Made by a program: the position numbers and the translations under genes. Of a DNA stretch of 64,000 nucleotides, positions 25,107 through 35,189 are shown in pieces. The stretch is taken from positions 62,001 to 126,000 of the forward strand of contig NZ_PJPV01000009.1 of assembly GCF_002864045.1 (NCBI RefSeq), read 5' to 3'. The notes beneath the pieces were generated by a model. The model searched no databases, was not told the DNA's origin, and saw only the letters and a program-made list of their open reading frames with translations. How positions within the stretch are numbered: position 1 is the first letter of the stretch; every line of letters begins with the position of its first letter. This DNA is from Endozoicomonas acroporae. Lineage in GTDB: Bacteria; Pseudomonadota; Gammaproteobacteria; Pseudomonadales; Endozoicomonadaceae.

Positions 25107-27605
25107 ATGAAAGCAAATCTACCATTAATCGGTATTCGGGTTATCGATTTTGGCCAGCAAATAGCCGGGCCTGCCGTCGCCATGATTCTGGCTGACCTGG
25201 GGGCAACGGTGATTCATATTGATCCGCCAACCGGACCACAATGGCAGAGCCCTGCCAATGCTGTTTTGAACCGGAACAAAACCACGGTAACTATTGATCT
25301 GAAATCCGATCAGGGTCTGGTGCAGGCGTTAACCTTAATTGATCACGCCGATATTGTTTTAGAAAGTTTTCGTCCCGGTGTCTTAAAGCGTCTGGGAATT
25401 GATTTTGCACAGTTGCGGCAAGCACGTCCTGAGCTGATCACAATTTCCATGCCGGGCTACGCCAGTAATGATCAGTTGCGCAGTCAGTGGAAAGCAACAG
25501 AGGCTATTGTTGCCGCTAACTCTGGTGCTTTCACCGATATGGGCTTTAACCGGGTGTTGATGGGCGTGGATCCCAGTTTTTCTCCTTTGTCATTGTGCTC
25601 AGCCTATGCGACAACGCTGGCGGCCAGCTCGGTGGTGATGGCACTGTTCGCCCGGGAAAAACTCGGTGTTGGTGATCATATTGAAGTGCCGATTGTCGCT
25701 GCCTTAATGGAAGGGCTGTCGTACAACTCCATCGTTATTGAAGATTTGCCCAAACGCTACCTGACCATGCGCGAGCATGAAATCAGCCATCGCAAGGAAA
25801 ACAATCTGCCGATGGATGTTAGCTACGACGATTTACAAGAGTACCTGGATCCCTTTTATCGTACTTATAAATGCAAAGACGGTCGCTTTTTCTACGTCGT
25901 TTGTCCATCCCATCGCAATCATGCCAAACGTTGTTTACAGGTGACGGGCTTATATGACGAGTTGTTGGCCGAAGGCTTACCTGAGGTGCACAATCTGCAT
26001 TTACCGGTTGATGAGTGGGATGACGAAACCTCCATTGGCGTTTATCCACTGCCGAAGAAGTGGGCGGATATTATTTCAGCCAAAATGAAGCAGGTGTTTT
26101 TAACCAAAACCTCAGAAGAGTGGGGGGTTATCTTTGGTGAAGGGCAAATTCCGGGGGCACCGCATCGCACCACTCAGGAATGGGTGAACAGTGACCACTG
26201 TGCGCAGGCGGGATTGATCGTTGAAGTGGATGATCCTGAATACGGAATGATGAAACAACCGGGGCCTATGGTCTGGCTGGAAGAATCGGCTGAACAAATG
26301 TTACAGCCAAGGGCCAGAGTCACGGTTGATTTTGAGGCAGCACTGGCTGAGCTTTCAGAGGTTAAAGCAACGCCCCCGCCCACTGGCGCGGTTGCGGCAA
26401 AGGACAACCGGCAGGCCTGGTTGGCAGGTGTGAAAATACTCGACTTAACCAATGTCATTGCCGGCCCCCATTCTGCCGCCTTTTTAAGTCGCTTTGGTGC
26501 CGAAGTGATCAAATTGGATCCGGTTACACCATTGTATGATCCACTGATTGGCACCGTGTACAGTTTTCAAGCCAATATTGGCAAAAAGAGTGCTTTGGTT
26601 GATATCAATACTGAACAGGGACGGGATATTTTTCACCAGCTAATTCGGTCCGTTGACCTGGTGTTAATTAATGCCCCCGAGCGCCAGATAGTACCTCTGG
26701 GCCTGGACGAAGCCAGCTTACAGGCCGTTAATCCGGGCGTGTTATTCTGTCGTTTAGACTGCCTGGGAGGACCAACCCGTGGACCCAAAACAGACTACAT
26801 AGGCTACGACGATATTATTCAGGCAAATAGCGGCATTATGAGTCGTTTTGGTGGACCACAAACGCCAGAAGAACACGCACACTTAGGCACTTTGGATGTT
26901 AATTGTGGTTTTGTTGGCGGTTTGGGGATGGCCTTGAGTCTTTATCACAAAATGCGCACCGGGCGGCACAGCCGGGCGTGCACTTCGTTATCTGCGGCAA
27001 CCAATCTGGCACAAATTAAATTTGCCTATGATTATCAGGGGCGTGCTCCGTTTGATGAAGCATCCGGGCGAGAAGCCTTGGGCAATCACGATTTATCGCA
27101 TTTTTACGCAACGAAAGACGGCAATTTATTTATTGATGCCAGTGAGCAGGAGTTGATCAAGCTGGAACGCGTTCCGGGCCTTGCTGGCATCAGTGAAGCA
27201 AAAGATAAGAAGGCCTTTTTGACCGAGGTTCTCTCCGGGGAAAGCGCCGATCATTGGGCGCAGGCGCTGCGGGAACAGGATATTGCAGCGGTGCGCTCAG
27301 TGGGGATCGCCGAGCTTCGGGAGCGTTACACTCGCCCTGCCGATGGCAAAGTGGGAATTGACCTTGGCAGTTATGCGTTTTCCAGCTACCGCGATCATCC
27401 CAGTGGACATGCAGTGACTATTATTGATCACTACTCAATCAGGCCTTCACGGGCACAGATTATTGCGCAAACACCAACCGAGCGATTAGGCCGTTCGACT
27501 ACCGAGATTGTTGCGGGTCTTGGTTATACCGATGAACAAATTGCCACCATGCTAAACGACAAAGTTATCGGTACTGGCTGGGGGAAAGAGTACTTGCCGA
27601 GTTAA
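25107..27605 (+). CDS. dddD: DMSP CoA-transferase/lyase DddD
   Basis: DddD attaches CoA to dimethylsulfoniopropionate and releases dimethyl sulfide, leaving 3-hydroxypropionyl-CoA. The 832-residue protein has two CaiB/BaiF class III CoA-transferase domains in one chain (about 1-420 and 430-832), the architecture and length characteristic of DddD and not of ordinary CaiB proteins, which have one domain. Each half opens with the family motif (IRVIDFGQQIAGPAVAMILADLGA; VKILDLTNVIAGPHSAAFL). The catalytic Asp of the second half is expected in HAHLGTLDVNCG, at about residue 597. An in-frame TTG at 25101 is an alternative start. The neighbours dddT, dddB, dddC and dddR support the call. Confidence 0.93.
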   Translation: MKANLPLIGIRVIDFGQQIAGPAVAMILADLGATVIHIDPPTGPQWQSPANAVLNRNKTTVTIDLKSDQGLVQALTLIDHADIVLESFRPGVLKRLGIDFAQLRQARPELITISMPGYASNDQLRSQWKATEAIVAANSGAFTDMGFNRVLMGVDPSFSPLSLCSAYATTLAASSVVMALFAREKLGVGDHIEVPIVAALMEGLSYNSIVIEDLPKRYLTMREHEISHRKENNLPMDVSYDDLQEYLDPFYRTYKCKDGRFFYVVCPSHRNHAKRCLQVTGLYDELLAEGLPEVHNLHLPVDEWDDETSIGVYPLPKKWADIISAKMKQVFLTKTSEEWGVIFGEGQIPGAPHRTTQEWVNSDHCAQAGLIVEVDDPEYGMMKQPGPMVWLEESAEQMLQPRARVTVDFEAALAELSEVKATPPPTGAVAAKDNRQAWLAGVKILDLTNVIAGPHSAAFLSRFGAEVIKLDPVTPLYDPLIGTVYSFQANIGKKSALVDINTEQGRDIFHQLIRSVDLVLINAPERQIVPLGLDEASLQAVNPGVLFCRLDCLGGPTRGPKTDYIGYDDIIQANSGIMSRFGGPQTPEEHAHLGTLDVNCGFVGGLGMALSLYHKMRTGRHSRACTSLSAATNLAQIKFAYDYQGRAPFDEASGREALGNHDLSHFYATKDGNLFIDASEQELIKLERVPGLAGISEAKDKKAFLTEVLSGESADHWAQALREQDIAAVRSVGIAELRERYTRPADGKVGIDLGSYAFSSYRDHPSGHAVTIIDHYSIRPSRAQIIAQTPTERLGRSTTEIVAGLGYTDEQIATMLNDKVIGTGWGKEYLPS

Positions 27606-27785
27606 GCATGAACGCTTGCCCGGTATTGTCACCAGAACAAAACATAGGCAACAGGCTTGCACAACGGGCCTTTTGAACTAGCCTCTATTCGTCATTTGTC
27701 TCTTAAAATGATGAAACGCCAGATTCAGGAACGAATAAGGCAGGTATCAAACTCCCCCTTTGGGATTTTCCAGCGACGGACAGAC

Positions 27786-30107
27786 ATGAGCCCAGATATC
27801 AGACAGTGTTTATTACCCTGGGATGATACTGATAATCCGGAGGAAGGAGCCGGTAGTTCTAATGTACAGTCATCGCCTGCTATCCAGCAACCTGTTGCCA
27901 GCGCAGAAAATAGTTCAGCACGTGGGGTGGCTTCCCCAGGCAACGGGATCTTACGTCCACTGACGTCTGATGTTGATTTGCGGGGCCTGGGCGATCAACT
28001 GGCAGCGGCAATCAGGAAGCGAGATCTGGCAGCCGTCAACGACCTGCTGAATCTGGTGCAGGATCTGGGGATTGACCCCGATCTCTGCGACCGGCAAGGC
28101 TACTACCCACTTTATTGGGCCAGTTGCCAGGGCAGCACTGACAGAATTCTCAAGACCCTGCTGGACAGGGGGGCGAACCCCAATCTCTGCAACATTGATC
28201 CGTGGAATGGAAAAAAGAACATACCTCTACTTTGTGCCGCCGAAAGCGGCAGTTATGAGGTCAGCAAGGTCTTGCTGGAATACGGAGCTGATCCGCGAGC
28301 CCGTGACGGCTCTGATTGGACGGCACTGCACTGGGTCACACGGAAATTCGGCAAACAGAGCATCATGCTCATGAAGTGCCTGCTGGATCACGGTGCTGAT
28401 ATTAATGCCCGTAATAGTATTGGACGCACCCCGCTGTGCAATGCCGTCATTCGTGACACTCTTCTGGCCGTTAACATCCTGCTGAGCGAAGGTGCCGATC
28501 CCAATATTCCTGATAATGACGGTAGTACTGCGCTGGACCATGCAGTCTTTAACGGGTGCACCAACATGGTTGACGATTTGCTGGCTCACGGTGCCAATCC
28601 TGATACGCCCGGCGACTCCCACAGCTGCGGGTGGGGTAACTCACTTTGCATGGCATTAAGTAAGCAATACACAGACGACATTGTGGATATGCTCCTTGCT
28701 TACGGTGCCAATCCCAACAAGGCGAGCAAAAAGGGCGATACCCCGCTGCATCTGGCGATAGAGAAAAGCAACGCAACCGGTGTTGACAAGCTGCTGGCCC
28801 ATGGTGCCAATCCCAATATTCGCAACCAGTCAGGCCAGACCGCCCTGGAGGCTGCCCTCGTTACAGAGTCACCTCCGCGCATCATTGATGCCCTGCGTGA
28901 GCCCTTTAAACCGGGGTCGCTGCAGTTTTGTGCCCGACGCTGTATTCGTGCAACCCTGATGCGGCCCCGGATGACCCAGAAAAAAAACCGGATAAAACCG
29001 CTGTCAAAAGAATCTCAACACCTGTCGTTAGCAGATCCTTTGACAAAATCAGTGTCTAACCCACTGACTTTGGCAGAAATGGACTCAAGCATCAGACAAT
29101 GTTCACCTGACGCTGCCAATCCGGAGCAAACGGCCGGGGATCGCCATTTTGCCAGCGCAGAAAATATTTCAGCACATGGGGTGGCTTCCCCAGGCAACGG
29201 GAGCATGCATCCATCGACGTCTGATCTTGATTTGGTTGATCAACTGGTAGCAGCAACCAGTAATGGTGACCGGGAAACCGTAGACAACCTGCTGGACCTG
29301 CTGGAGGAGCGGGGGATTGACCCCAATCTCTGTGACCGGCAAGGCCACCACCCGCTCTATTGTCTCAGTGACCGATCCAGCAGAGTGGCAAATGTCATCA
29401 AGACCCTGCTGACCAGGGGGGTTGACCCCAATTTCGTCACTTTCGACCCATTGACTAATAGAGAGTACATACCTCTGCTTCTGGCTGCCGAAGATGGCAG
29501 TTATGAGATCAGCAAGGCCTTGCTGGACCACGGAGCTGATCTGCAAGCCCATGACTGCGGGTGGACGGTGCTGCACTTTGCCGCACGGCGATTTAGCGAA
29601 CAGAAAGTCATGCTCCTGAAGTGCCTGCTGGATCACGGTGCCGATATTAATGCCCGTAATCATGATGGGCACACCCCGCTGTGCATTGCGGTCCTTCGTA
29701 AGGAGCTTATGACCGTTAACATCCTGCTGGGCGAAGGAGCCGATCCCAATATTCCTGATAAAGATGGTAAAACCGCACTGGACTATGCAGTCTTTAACAG
29801 GTGCAGCAACATGGTTGACGACTTGCTGGCCCATGGTGCCAATCCCAATATTCGCAACCAGTCAGGCCAAACCGCCCTGGCGGTTGCCGTAGATGCAGGG
29901 TTACCTCCCCGCACCATTGATGCCCTGCGTGAGCCCTTTAAACCCGGGGCTCCGAAAGTTTGTGCCCGAGACTGTATTCGTACAACCCAGGTGCAGCCAC
30001 AGATGACCCCGAAAAAAACTCGGGCAAAACCGCTGTCAATAGTATCTCAACGCCTGCCGTTGCCAAATAACTTGACAAAATTTGTGTCCAACCCACTGAC
30101 TTTTTAA
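27786..30107 (+). CDS. Ankyrin-repeat protein with SOCS-box-like tails, gene 1 (modules 1-2)
   Basis: From the ATG at 27786 this encodes 773 residues in two ankyrin modules. Repeats such as GADINARNSIGRTPL, GADPNIPDNDGSTALDHAV and GANPNIRNQSGQTALE are clear. The first module ends in SLQFCARRCIRATL, which aligns without gaps to eukaryotic elongin BC boxes of ankyrin-SOCS (ASB) proteins, but its distal part reads LSLADPLTKSV. The second module ends in LPLPNNLTKFV, matching the Cul5-box pattern LP-x-P. The second module is shorter and lacks some repeats. The start follows the homologous start of the other genes; the frame is open further upstream (ATGs at 27708/27711, TTG at 27657). No signal peptide is seen. 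A role as a host-directed effector is inferred. Confidence 0.82.
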   Translation: MSPDIRQCLLPWDDTDNPEEGAGSSNVQSSPAIQQPVASAENSSARGVASPGNGILRPLTSDVDLRGLGDQLAAAIRKRDLAAVNDLLNLVQDLGIDPDLCDRQGYYPLYWASCQGSTDRILKTLLDRGANPNLCNIDPWNGKKNIPLLCAAESGSYEVSKVLLEYGADPRARDGSDWTALHWVTRKFGKQSIMLMKCLLDHGADINARNSIGRTPLCNAVIRDTLLAVNILLSEGADPNIPDNDGSTALDHAVFNGCTNMVDDLLAHGANPDTPGDSHSCGWGNSLCMALSKQYTDDIVDMLLAYGANPNKASKKGDTPLHLAIEKSNATGVDKLLAHGANPNIRNQSGQTALEAALVTESPPRIIDALREPFKPGSLQFCARRCIRATLMRPRMTQKKNRIKPLSKESQHLSLADPLTKSVSNPLTLAEMDSSIRQCSPDAANPEQTAGDRHFASAENISAHGVASPGNGSMHPSTSDLDLVDQLVAATSNGDRETVDNLLDLLEERGIDPNLCDRQGHHPLYCLSDRSSRVANVIKTLLTRGVDPNFVTFDPLTNREYIPLLLAAEDGSYEISKALLDHGADLQAHDCGWTVLHFAARRFSEQKVMLLKCLLDHGADINARNHDGHTPLCIAVLRKELMTVNILLGEGADPNIPDKDGKTALDYAVFNRCSNMVDDLLAHGANPNIRNQSGQTALAVAVDAGLPPRTIDALREPFKPGAPKVCARDCIRTTQVQPQMTPKKTRAKPLSIVSQRLPLPNNLTKFVSNPLTF

Positions 30108-30111
30108 CGAA

Positions 30112-32697
30112 ATGTACTCAAGCATCAGACAATGTTCATCTTCCCGGGATGACACTGCCAATCCGGAGGAAACGGCCGAGGGTTCCCACGCACAGCCAGT
30201 ACCTTCTCTCCAGCAACCCGTTGCCAATGCAGAAAATATTTCAGCACGAGCGGTGGCATCCCCAGGCAACGGGAGCTTACATCCACTGACGTCTGATGTC
30301 GATTTGCGGGGCCTGGGCGATCAACTGGCAGCGGCAATCAGGAAGCGAGATCTGGCAGCCGTCAACGACCTGCTGAACTTGGTGCAGGATCTGGGGATCG
30401 ACCCGAATCTCTGCGACCGGGAAGGCCGCTATCCGCTCTATTGGGCCAGTGCCGTGGGCAGAGCTGACAGAATTCTCAAGACCCTGCTGGACAGGGGGGC
30501 GAACCCCAATCTCTGCAACATTGATCGGTGGAATAGAAAAACGAACATACCTCTACTTTGTGCCGCCGACAGAGGCAGTTATGAAGTCAGCAAGGTCTTG
30601 CTGGAATACGGAGCTGATCCGCATGTCCGTGGCTGTTCTAATTGGACAGCGCTGCACTGGGCCACATGGGAGTACAAGATACAAAGCGTCATGCTCGTGA
30701 AGTGCCTGCTGGATCACGGTGCTGATATTAATGCCCGTAATAGTAGGGGATGCACCCCGCTGTGCAATGCCGTCATTGGTGACGTACTTCCAGCCGTTAA
30801 CATCCTGCTGAGCGAAGGTGCCGATCCCAATATTCCTGATAATGATGGTAGTACCGCGCTGGACCATGCAGTCTTTAACGAGCGCACCAACATGGTTGAC
30901 GACTTGCTGGCTCATGGTGCCAATCCTGATACGCCCGGCGACATCCACGACCACGGGTGGAGCAACGCACTGTGCATGGCATTAAGTAATCAATACACAG
31001 ACGACATTGTGGATATGCTCCTTGCTTACGGTGCCAATCCCAACAAGGCGAGCAAAAAGGGCGATACCCCGCTGCATCTGGCGATAGAGAAAAGCAACGC
31101 AAGCTGTGTTGACAAGCTGCTGGCCCATGGAGCCAATCCCAATATTCGCAATCAGTCAGGCCAGACCGCCCTGGAGGTTGCCGTCGTTGCAGGGGCACCA
31201 TCTCGCATCATTGACGCCCTGCGTGAGCCCTTTAAACCCGGGTCGCTGCAGATTTGTGCCCGAAACTGTATTCGTGCAACCCTGATGCGGCCTCGGATGA
31301 TCCCGAAAAAAAACCGGGCAAAACCGCTGTCAATAGCATCTCAACACCTGCTGTTGTCAGAACCCTTGAAGAAATTTGTGACCAACCCACTGACTTTTAA
31401 AGAAATGTACTCAAGCATCAGACAATGTTTATTTCCCTGGGATGACTCTGCCAATCCGCAGGAAACGGCCGAGGGTTCCCACGCACGGGCAGTACCCTCT
31501 CTCCAGCAACCTGTTGTCAGCGCAGAAAATATTTCAGCACGTGCGGTGGCTTCCCCAGGCAACGGAAGCATACGTCCATCGGCGTCTGATCTCGATTTGG
31601 GTGATTTGGGCAATCAACTGGCAGCGGCAATCAGGAAGGGAGACCTGCCAGCCCTCGACAACCTGCTGAACCTGCTGGAGAAGCGGGGGATTGCGCCAAA
31701 TCTCTGCGACCAGCAAGGCTACTACCCGCTCTATTGGGTCAGTGATGATTTCAGAGCGTCCAATATCCTTAAGACCCTGCTGGACAGGGGGATTGACCCC
31801 AATGTCTCCACCATTGATCCGTATAATAATAACGAGTACATACCCCTGCTTCAGGCAACCAGAAACGGCAGTTATGAGGTTAGCAAGGCCCTGCTGGAGC
31901 ACGGAGCCGATCCGCAAGCCCATGACCGCTCTAATTACACAGCGCTGCACTGGGCCACATGGGGAGAAAGCAGCAGGCAGATGGTCATGCTCCTGAAGTG
32001 CCTGCTGGATTATGGGGCCGATATTAATGCCCGTAATGATCCGGGGCGCACCCCGCTGTGCAATGCCATCATTCGCGGCGACCTTGTGGCCGTTAACGTC
32101 CTGCTGGATGAAGGCGCTGATCCCAATATTCCTGATAATCACGGTTGTACCGCGTTGGACCATGCAGTCTCCGGAGGATACACTAACATGGTCGACGACT
32201 TGCTGGCTCATGGTGCCAATCCTGATACGCCTGGTAATAACCGCGACGAAGTCGGGTGGAGCAACGCACTGTACGAGGCATTACGCGGGCAAAGGACAGA
32301 TATTGTGGATATGCTCCTTGCTTACGGTGCCAATCCCAATAAGGCGGGCATTAAGGGTGATCCCCCGCTGCATATGGCGATAGAGAAAAGCAACTCAACC
32401 TGTGTTGATATGCTGCTGGCCCGTGGTGCCAATCCCAATATTCGCAAATCGTCAGGCCAGACCGCCCTGGAGGTTGCCGTTGTTGCAGGGTCACCTCCTC
32501 GCATCATTGGTGCCCTGCGTGAGCCCTTTACACCCGGGGCGACGAAAGTTTGTGCCCGAAACTGTATGCGTGCAACCCGGGTGCAGCCGCAGATGACGCT
32601 GAAAAAAACTCGGGCAAAACCGCTGTCACTGGTAACTCAACGTTTGCCGTTACCAAATACGTTGAAAAAATTTGTTTCTAACCCACTGACGTTTTAA
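30112..32697 (+). CDS. Ankyrin-repeat protein with SOCS-box-like tails, gene 2 (modules 3-4)
   Basis: The 861-residue paralogue of gene 1 has both modules at full length. Module 3 ends with SLQICARNCIRATL followed by LLLSEPLKKFV; module 4 ends with ATKVCARNCMRAT followed by LPLPNTLKKFV. The start ATG is 4 bases after the previous stop (TAA-CGAA-ATG) with no Shine-Dalgarno sequence, so translation probably depends on reinitiation from gene 1. The internal junction FKEMYSSIRQC still contains the old start codon in frame. Confidence 0.85.
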   Translation: MYSSIRQCSSSRDDTANPEETAEGSHAQPVPSLQQPVANAENISARAVASPGNGSLHPLTSDVDLRGLGDQLAAAIRKRDLAAVNDLLNLVQDLGIDPNLCDREGRYPLYWASAVGRADRILKTLLDRGANPNLCNIDRWNRKTNIPLLCAADRGSYEVSKVLLEYGADPHVRGCSNWTALHWATWEYKIQSVMLVKCLLDHGADINARNSRGCTPLCNAVIGDVLPAVNILLSEGADPNIPDNDGSTALDHAVFNERTNMVDDLLAHGANPDTPGDIHDHGWSNALCMALSNQYTDDIVDMLLAYGANPNKASKKGDTPLHLAIEKSNASCVDKLLAHGANPNIRNQSGQTALEVAVVAGAPSRIIDALREPFKPGSLQICARNCIRATLMRPRMIPKKNRAKPLSIASQHLLLSEPLKKFVTNPLTFKEMYSSIRQCLFPWDDSANPQETAEGSHARAVPSLQQPVVSAENISARAVASPGNGSIRPSASDLDLGDLGNQLAAAIRKGDLPALDNLLNLLEKRGIAPNLCDQQGYYPLYWVSDDFRASNILKTLLDRGIDPNVSTIDPYNNNEYIPLLQATRNGSYEVSKALLEHGADPQAHDRSNYTALHWATWGESSRQMVMLLKCLLDYGADINARNDPGRTPLCNAIIRGDLVAVNVLLDEGADPNIPDNHGCTALDHAVSGGYTNMVDDLLAHGANPDTPGNNRDEVGWSNALYEALRGQRTDIVDMLLAYGANPNKAGIKGDPPLHMAIEKSNSTCVDMLLARGANPNIRKSSGQTALEVAVVAGSPPRIIGALREPFTPGATKVCARNCMRATRVQPQMTLKKTRAKPLSLVTQRLPLPNTLKKFVSNPLTF

Positions 32698-32701
32698 CGA
32701 A

Positions 32702-35185
32702 ATGTTCTCAAGCATCAGACAATGTTCATCTTCCCGGGATGACACTGCCAATCCTGAGGAAACGGCCGAGGGTTTCCACGCACAGCCAGTACCTTCTCTC
32801 CAGCAACCCGTTGCCAGTGCAAAAAATAGTTCAGCACGTGGGGGGGCTTCACCGGGCAATGGGAGCATGCAGCCATCGACGTCTGGTCTCGATTTGGTTG
32901 ATTTGGGCAATCAACTGGTAGCAGCAACCAGGGAGGGTGACCACAAAGCCGTAGACAACCTGCTGAATCTGCTGGAGGAGCGGGGGATTGACCCCAATCT
33001 CTGCGACCAGCAAGGCCGCCACCCGCTCTATTGGATCAGTTACCAATACAGCGGAGGGTCAAATGTCCTCAAGACCCTGCTGACCAGGGGGATTGACCCC
33101 AATTTCGCCACTTTTGACCCGTTGACTAATAAAGATTGCATACCTCTGCTTCTGGCTGCCGAAAAGGGCAGTTATGAGATCAGCAAGGCCTTGCTGGACC
33201 ACGGAGCGGATCCGCAAGCCCGTGACGGCGCTAATTGGACGGCGCTGCACTTTGCCGCACGGCATGTAAGCGAACAGAGCGTCATGCTCCTGAAGTGTCT
33301 GCTGGATCATGGTATCGATATTAATGCCCGTAATGATGCCGGGTACACCCCGCTGTGCATTGCCGTCCTTCGCAGGGAACTTCTGACCGTTAACATCCTG
33401 CTGGGCGAAGGTGCCGATCCCAATATTCCTGATATAGATGGTAAAACCGCGCTGGACCATGCAGTCTTTAACAGGTGCGCTAACATTGTCGACGACTTGC
33501 TTGCTCATGGTGCCAATCCTGATACGCCTGGCAGCATCCACAGCTACGGAGTGAGCAACTCACTTTGCGTGGCATTAAGCAAGCAATACACAGACGACAT
33601 TGTGGATATGCTCCTTGCTTACGGTGCCAATCCCAACAAGGCGAGCAAAAAGGGCGATACCCCGCTGCATCTGGCGATAAAGAAAAGCAACTCAACCTGT
33701 GTTGACATGCTGCTGGCCCATGGTGCCAATCCCAATATTCGCAATTCGTCTGGCCAGACCGCCCTGGAGGTTGCCTTGGTTAAAGGTTCACCTCCTCGCA
33801 TCATTGATACCCTGCGTGAGCCCTTTAGACCCTTGTCGCTGCAGATTTGTACCCGAAACTGTATTCGTGCAACCCTGCTGCGGCCCCGGATGACCCTGAA
33901 AAAAACTCGGGCAAAACCGCTGTCAATAAAATCTCAACGCCTGTCGTTGTCAGATCCTTTGACAGAATTTGTGTCCAACCCGCTGGCTCTTAACGAAACG
34001 TACTCAAACATCAGACCCTGTTTATCCCGGGATGACACGGCCAATTCGGCGGCAACGGCCGAGGGTTGGCATGCACAGCCAGTACCTTCTCTCCAGCAAC
34101 CCATTGCCTGCGAAGGAAATATTTCAGCACGTGCGGTGGCTTCCCGGGGTAACGGGAACATACATCCATCGACGTCTGACCTCGATTTGGGTGATTTGGG
34201 TGATCAACTGGCAGTAGCAATCAGGAAAGGAAGCAAAGGTGATCTGTCAGCCCTCTACGACCTGCTGAACCTGCTGGAGGAGCAGGGAATCAATCCCAAT
34301 CTCTGTGACCAGCAAGGCCGCTACCCGCTTTTTTGGTTCAGGGACTCATACAGAGTGCACGAATGTCTCAAGACACTGCTGGACAGAGGGATTGACCCCA
34401 ATGTCTCCACTATCGATCCGTTGACTAATGAAGAGTTCATACCTCTGCTTCTGGCTGCCAAAAAAGGCAGTTATGATGTCTGCAAGGCTTTGCTGGATCA
34501 CGAGGCTGATCCGCAAGTCCATAACCTCGCTCATTGGACGGCGCTGCACTGGGCCGGATCGGATCCAGACGATCAGACCGTCATGCTCCTGAAGTGCCTG
34601 CTGGATCACGGTGCCGATATTAATGCCCGTAATAGTATGGGACACACCCCGCTGTACAATGCTGTCATTGGGGACATATTTTCACTTTTGACCGTTAACA
34701 CCCTACTGGGCGAAGGTGCCGATCCCAATATTCCTGATAATGACGGTAGTACCGCGCTGGATCATGCAGTCTTTAATGGGCGCACCAACATGGTTGACGA
34801 TTTGCTGGCTCACGGTGCCAATCCCGACAAGGTGAGCAAAAAGGGCGAAACCCCGCTGCATCTGGCGATAAAGAACAGCAACTCAACCTGTGTTGACATG
34901 CTGCTGGCCCATGGTGCCAATCCTGATATTCGCAACCAGTCAGGCCAGACCGCCCTGGAGGCTGCCCTCGCTACAGGGGCACCTGTGCACATCATTGATG
35001 CCCTGCGTGAGCCCTTTAAACCCGGGGCGACGAAAGTTTGTGCCCGAAATTGTATTCGTGCAACCCGGGTGCAGCCACAGATGACTCTGAAAAAAAACCG
35101 GGCAAAACCGCTGTCATTAGTAACTCAAGGTTTGCCGTTGCCAAATACGTTGAAAAAATTTGTGTCCAACCCACTGACGTTTTAA
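32702..35185 (+). CDS. Ankyrin-repeat protein with SOCS-box-like tails, gene 3 (modules 5-6)
   Basis: The 827-residue paralogue has the same two-module plan. Module 5 ends with SLQICTRNCIRATL and LSLSDPLTEFV; module 6 ends with ATKVCARNCIRAT and LPLPNTLKKFV. At the internal junction the former start codon is ACG (LNETYSN), so only the fused product can be made there. Module 6 lacks part of the ankyrin stretch present in modules 3-5 (the TDDIVDMLLAYGANPNK repeat). Spacing to gene 2 is again 4 bases. Confidence 0.85.
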   Translation: MFSSIRQCSSSRDDTANPEETAEGFHAQPVPSLQQPVASAKNSSARGGASPGNGSMQPSTSGLDLVDLGNQLVAATREGDHKAVDNLLNLLEERGIDPNLCDQQGRHPLYWISYQYSGGSNVLKTLLTRGIDPNFATFDPLTNKDCIPLLLAAEKGSYEISKALLDHGADPQARDGANWTALHFAARHVSEQSVMLLKCLLDHGIDINARNDAGYTPLCIAVLRRELLTVNILLGEGADPNIPDIDGKTALDHAVFNRCANIVDDLLAHGANPDTPGSIHSYGVSNSLCVALSKQYTDDIVDMLLAYGANPNKASKKGDTPLHLAIKKSNSTCVDMLLAHGANPNIRNSSGQTALEVALVKGSPPRIIDTLREPFRPLSLQICTRNCIRATLLRPRMTLKKTRAKPLSIKSQRLSLSDPLTEFVSNPLALNETYSNIRPCLSRDDTANSAATAEGWHAQPVPSLQQPIACEGNISARAVASRGNGNIHPSTSDLDLGDLGDQLAVAIRKGSKGDLSALYDLLNLLEEQGINPNLCDQQGRYPLFWFRDSYRVHECLKTLLDRGIDPNVSTIDPLTNEEFIPLLLAAKKGSYDVCKALLDHEADPQVHNLAHWTALHWAGSDPDDQTVMLLKCLLDHGADINARNSMGHTPLYNAVIGDIFSLLTVNTLLGEGADPNIPDNDGSTALDHAVFNGRTNMVDDLLAHGANPDKVSKKGETPLHLAIKNSNSTCVDMLLAHGANPDIRNQSGQTALEAALATGAPVHIIDALREPFKPGATKVCARNCIRATRVQPQMTLKKNRAKPLSLVTQGLPLPNTLKKFVSNPLTF

Positions 35186-35189
35186 CGAA

